64,000 nucleotides of DNA from Filobasidium wieringae (Eukaryota; Basidiomycota; Tremellomycetes; Filobasidiales; Filobasidiaceae): the NCBI GenBank assembly GCA_001600055.1, contig BCIV01000003.1:501162-565161 (forward strand), written 5' to 3'. The translations under genes were made by a program, and so were the position numbers. Numbering within the stretch: the stretch's first letter is position 1; the number at the start of each line of letters is the position of its first letter. Positions 60,128 through 64,000 of the stretch are shown piece after piece. The notes below the pieces were generated by a model, which did no database searches, was not told where the DNA came from, and saw only the letters and a list, made by a program, of their open reading frames with translations.

Positions 60128-61691
60128 TTACGTGTCTAAGGCAGCTTGGCGGATCTTTGCGCAACGACATTTGATCAGCAGAGTAGGTAGCAGTATGAGG
60201 CCAGGTTGGACTTACCTTCTCAGGCAGTCTGCTCCAATATATACTCTCTCGCTCTCCGCCAAGGAGCTCTACTTGAACATCATCTTTCAAGGGATTCCTC
60301 TCCAGAAGACCGCTCAATTGCTCAGAATCGATGGCCTTGCTCAACCGTACATGAGCCTATAGAAGTTATCATCAGCGAGCGTTACCTTCCTTAAGCTATT
60401 CTGCTGACTGTATCATTCCCTTTTGTCCAATCGGCATAATCGACTCCGCTCGAATCCCCTAACAGGAGTCCTATCTCTGCCTTGATCGCGGTCTTATTGG
60501 TTGTCGTCGGCACATTCCTCAAGAATACTAATCGACCGGGAGGATAACCGAGTGGGCGATTCACGTGGACTGGTATCGGTACTACCGGGATTTGCGCTTG
60601 CGGTAGGCTTATTGGAACTGCAGGTTCATCCTTCTCGACTGGAGCTAACGATGCTTGTAATGCGAGATATTCCGATTTCAGTGAGGCGAACCTCTCACTA
60701 GATAAGTGCAGCTAGTCAGAAATCATACGTCCACCAGGCGAGATTGGCATAGTCAGGGTATACTCACAGACTGCATGCTCGAATGCAAGAACAAAAAGCA
60801 GGTATACTCTGAGACGCCATCTGATCGTGCCACGGCACTGCCGTCAAGAAAGCATCTCTATCGGCTTGTTCCAGGAAGACTAGCATGACTTGCTCGTATG
60901 TGCTTTCTCCCTTGTGTGTTTCACCCAGAGCAATTACTCCGCCTAGTCGTATGGATGGGCTGGCAGGAAGATTATGTGTCACTAATTTGGTGATTCCCAT
61001 AATCGATTGATGAGCCTGAGGTATAGACTCCTGTACACCACGTGTAGGTCAACGATGATGTCTTACCGCGGCAGAAACTGACCAACACTTACAAGGTATG
61101 CTGCATGTCCGGAACTGGTGTTCTTATTCCGAGCAATCTCGCTGGGCTGTAGTCTAACCTCGTAGCCGCTTCCAGAAGCTCCTGTATCAGTCTGATCCAG
61201 AGCTATTCTTGTGTCGATCTGATCTCGTGCATGCTTGCTGACTGATTGTACAACCTTGACTATCGAATCAGGCTTCACTTTGGAGGTCTGTAAGATACTG
61301 TGGCATGATACGTCTATAGCGGGATTAGTTGACTTGCAGCGTATTAGACTAGCTGCAGCTCACATTGGGATTTAGGTCTGCACGTCAACGTCAAGGTGTC
61401 ATCATGTAGGATCCAACTCCAAAGATGCAAATAGACCAAGTTTGCCCATATAAGCGACTCCAGACCTGGTTCTTCCTTTTCTGAGGTTGGAACAACTTGA
61501 GGCGACGATAGAGCCTCCTTCGATTGACGGAACGGTCTCTCTTTATCCTCTATTTTCCTTCGTTTTGCAGCAACGGCAGAGTCTGGCCTTTTCTTGGACA
61601 CCCTACGGGGTACCAGCATCTTCGGATATGCTGCCTGCAATTCTGGGATTTGCAAGCTAGCTGAATGGAGGCTTGGCTGTTTCAAACGCAT
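60128..61691 (-). CDS. La-related protein, LARP7/Pof8-like (xRRM)
   Basis: Exons: 61691-61364, 61313-61093, 61030-60768, 60697-60409, 60356-60216, 60154-60128; 422 residues. A basic N-terminus (PRRVSKKRP, KRRKIEDK) leads to a divergent La motif: 'WILHDDTLTLTCRPKSQYVSC', 'ILQTSKVK', 'YEVRLQPSE'. An RRM1-like block follows: 'AAYLESIP', 'GGVIALGE', 'YEQVMLVFLEQADRDAFL'. The C-terminal RRM ('GRLVFLRNVP', 'AHVRLSKAIDSEQLSGLL', 'VQVELLGGERESIYWSRLPEK') carries the long-helix motif of the xRRM (compare human LARP7 E-x-L-S-G-x-x-E-x-x-Y-W). xRRM proteins bind telomerase RNA or 7SK; in fission yeast Pof8 loads telomerase, so telomerase RNA is the likely client by inference. The last exon's acceptor is uncertain. 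Confidence 0.7.
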
Positions 61692-61898
61692 CGAGATGTA
61701 TCCGTTAGAACTATCCTGTCCGAGAACACCACAAAGTCAATAACATCGAAATCACGGCGGAAGCATTTCTGCGATGTTCGGTAAACCAAACTAGATATAG
61801 AAATCGTTACTATCGTTATGAGCTCTCGGCTCTGAGAAATACAAACAAGACTACAAGACTGGGATAAGGGTTGTATTATGAAGAGTATGAAGAGAACG

Positions 61899-64000
61899 TC
61901 ATTGCATGCTTGTCTTGCGCGGGCGAGGTTGCTGCTGTTGTTTATCGGCACTGTGTAGCTTTAACATCTCATTGCGTTGATTGACTTCGTTCGACCAAGC
62001 AGCGGCTGCCCGTCTGTAATGGAGTACCAGCTTAGTATATGCAAGAAGAAGAAGATTTGAAGGCGACATACTTCATGCGTATGGTGGCACGGACGGCTAC
62101 GGCGATGGCCTTGAAAGTTCGGGGCTTAGCCGGCTCCGGAATTGAACTGGGGTAACCCATTGACGCGATCAGCGCTAGCGTTTCCCTCTCACTGACGAAG
62201 TATGATGTTCAGCTTGCCTCGCACAATCTAGACGAGAACACGATTCTTACCTTTGTCGGAATCTGCCAACGAGACGCAACAAGTAGTGTTTCTGTACCAT
62301 CAAGCCATTCCTGAATGTGTTCTCCCGGGCAAATTTGGCCCTCAGATAGCGGACTTGAGCAGTAAGCTTCTTCCTGTCTGCTGTGAGGTCTGCTACTCGA
62401 GTACGAAGGGCTTCAGTCTGCGCATCATGGCCGGTACTGCATACGAATACGATGAGTGCTGGCCGCAGGTATAGTCTGTACGAAAGGCTTACGATCTCGC
62501 TAGTCGCGCTTCAAGCTCTCGCTCCTTTCGTCCCAAGTTGTTCTCGAGATCTAGAATCTCCGTCTCAAGGGACTCGATCATACGATCTGCATCGGTCTTG
62601 CCCTTTCTCAAGCTCTGCAGCTCAAGCTCATCCACACGGTACTTCTCACGGTCTGCTTGAAGGCTTGCCACCGCCTGCCCAAACTTCTCCGCGTCCCTCT
62701 TGTGCTGATTGAGCGCGTCCTCTACAACTTTTAATTCCCGCTGCAAGTCGTTCGAACTATCAGACTTGTTGGCAAGTTTGTTTTCTGCCGCTCCTATCGC
62801 TCTTGTCTTCTCGCTCAATTGAATTTTGAGCAAGTCGTAATCCTACAGAAAAATAGGATCAGTATGCCTGCACGCCTGCTGACATTGGCAGTCAACTTAC
62901 ACGCTGCTTGACGGCCAACGCCTCTGTTAATCTCTTTGCTTCCACCTCCAGCTTTGTCTTAGACGCGACAAGTCTCGAGTTCTGTTCAGTAGCGTACACT
63001 GAGCAGAAGGTGTTCAGTGAAGAGCTCATCGTTACCCCATGCCAATACGAAAACTAACCTTGAGACTCTGCTGAACTCCTCGAATTTCTCTGCTCGAGAT
63101 CAACCAGACGAGTAGAAATGCGAGCAAGATCCTACAAGGGGTTAATCATTAGGGACAGCCTTAACCTCATCAATGCGATTGCTCTAACCTCTTTGAGGTC
63201 GACATTCTCTGCCTGTACCACATCACCAGTCTTCTCCGATTGAGTTAACTGGTTACGGACTTCTCGCAGCTGTTGTTGAACTTTCCGGACCTGAGCTTGG
63301 GTCTCCCGCAAATTGGTCTCGGTCCTATCCAACTTCTGTAGTATCACACGCACGTCAGCACAGCTTGTCAAATGAAGGCGCTTGATGCGACTTGCGTTCT
63401 GTAATACGTTATGATCGGTCTCCAGGGTCTGCTTTTCTCTCCTCAGGCTCGCTAGCTTGCGCTCGTGTTCTGACTCAGCCTGCTTGAGTGCCGTGGATGC
63501 AGCGTGCTCGGCTGATCGAAGGGTATGCTGAAGACGGGTGATTTCTTGCTGCTGATTTGTTGATGTTTCACGATCAGCGCGCACCTGCTCCTGAAGCTGC
63601 TCGTATTGCGTTTTGAGCGAAACCAGTGTTTCGCGCAATTCATCTCTGTTCGCGCCGCTCTTGCGGGGTGTACTGTCTCCACTGTAATGTATTAACTACC
63701 TTAGCAAAAATATACACTTTTGTCAATCCGCCTCGCTACTCACAACATAGAATCTTCCTCCCCTGAGAGCTGGAACGCTTTGCTAGCATCGAAACGAATG
63801 TCGCATCCGGGGCACTTAGTTGCCGTCAACCTATCGTTAGAAATCTCGATCCTTCTCTTTGTCTCGGTGATATGCTTTTCAAGCTCTGCCACCCGGTTCT
63901 TCTCCTCAGCAAGACGCTCGGCCATCTGCCAGGTCGTCAGATTAGCTTTTTCGAGACGGTCAAAGTTTCCGTCAAATCGTTTGTGAGCTTCCTGCAATTC
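61899..64000 (-). CDS. PCP1: Pericentrin/Pcp1-like spindle-pole protein, 5' part outside window
   Basis: Eight exons visible: 64000-63744, 63681-63189, 63131-63059, 62998-62901, 62842-62493, 62436-62251, 62191-62072, 62013-61899; about 530 residues, the start being off the window. Almost all is heptad coiled coil. The C-terminus matches the PACT domain that targets Spc110/Pcp1/pericentrin to the spindle pole body and binds calmodulin: 'RYLRAKFARENTFRNGLMVQ', 'KHYLLRLVGRFRQ', then 'RTFKAIAVAVRATIRMKRAA'. A single 'CPGC' pair lies near residue 60 of the visible part. All junctions close in phase. The coiled-coil identity is sure; the PACT assignment is from motif pattern. Confidence 0.78.

Noticed and set aside
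60034..60135. Alternative last exon of the LARP7-like gene ending in a basic tail
   Set aside because: An acceptor at CCTTAG gives a basic C-terminus, but the nearer CAAAG acceptor fits the branch-point distance better; kept only as an alternative.
62489..63638. Coiled-coil blocks considered as separate genes
   Set aside because: All blocks join in phase through GT-AG introns and lead into one PACT-like C-terminus, so they are one gene.

Overview
The window is nuclear DNA of a basidiomycete fungus, most likely a Tremellomycete (the Cryptococcus/Kwoniella side of the tree). Evidence: about 25 dense protein genes, almost all cut by many introns of 45-80 bp with GTNNGT donors and short branch-point-to-AG distances; very small exons; and a gene content (RNA-dependent RNA polymerase, Con7-type zinc finger, GDA1, DOA10, RUB1, Dpp5, tropomyosin, Pcp1-type pericentrin) typical of fungi. 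I cannot name the species. I saw no insertion sequence, transposon, viral gene or CRISPR array. The window opens and closes inside genes. Exon models were made by hand from splice signals, reading-frame phase and family similarity. Apart from the frame break noted at 51636, every multi-exon model closes in phase.

Layout. 1-15.3 kb: RDP1 (partial, minus), a CON7-like regulator (minus), a 2.1 kb gene-free stretch, tRNA-Gly(GCC), WRS1 (plus), MPS1 kinase (minus). 16.2-26 kb: CDC55 (PP2A B subunit, minus), COA6 (plus), ATG15 lipase (minus), a 1.9 kb gene-free stretch, and an SSX2IP/Msd1-like coiled-coil gene (plus). 26-35.4 kb: DPP5 (minus), Y14 (plus), FRA10AC1 homologue (minus), a Shewanella-like phosphatase (plus), a doubtful repeat-bearing ORF, RUB1/NEDD8 (minus). 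35.9-46.5 kb: GDA1, DOA10/SSM4 (minus), CCDC25 homologue (plus), flavin-reductase-like protein (minus). 46.9-54.3 kb: MVP1 sorting nexin (plus), ANY1/PQLC1 PQ-loop protein (minus), an F-box/LRR-like gene with a frame break (plus), PHO85 (minus). 55.4-64 kb: tropomyosin (plus), a redoxin-like/ERG28 fusion (minus), BUD20 (plus), a LARP7/Pof8-like La-related protein (minus), and a pericentrin/Pcp1-like gene (minus, partial).

The genes are a mixed housekeeping set and do not form a pathway cluster. Recurring themes are spindle and microtubule function (MPS1, Msd1-like, Pcp1-like), ubiquitin-type systems (RUB1, DOA10), the secretory and endosomal route (GDA1, MVP1, ANY1, ATG15) and RNA biology (RDP1, Y14, LARP7-like, BUD20). 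The most notable items are the redoxin-like/ERG28 fusion, the La-related protein with an xRRM, the repeated N-terminal motif of WRS1, and extreme gene fragmentation (start codon alone in an exon, stop codon alone in an exon, and exons of 5, 10 and 13 nt).
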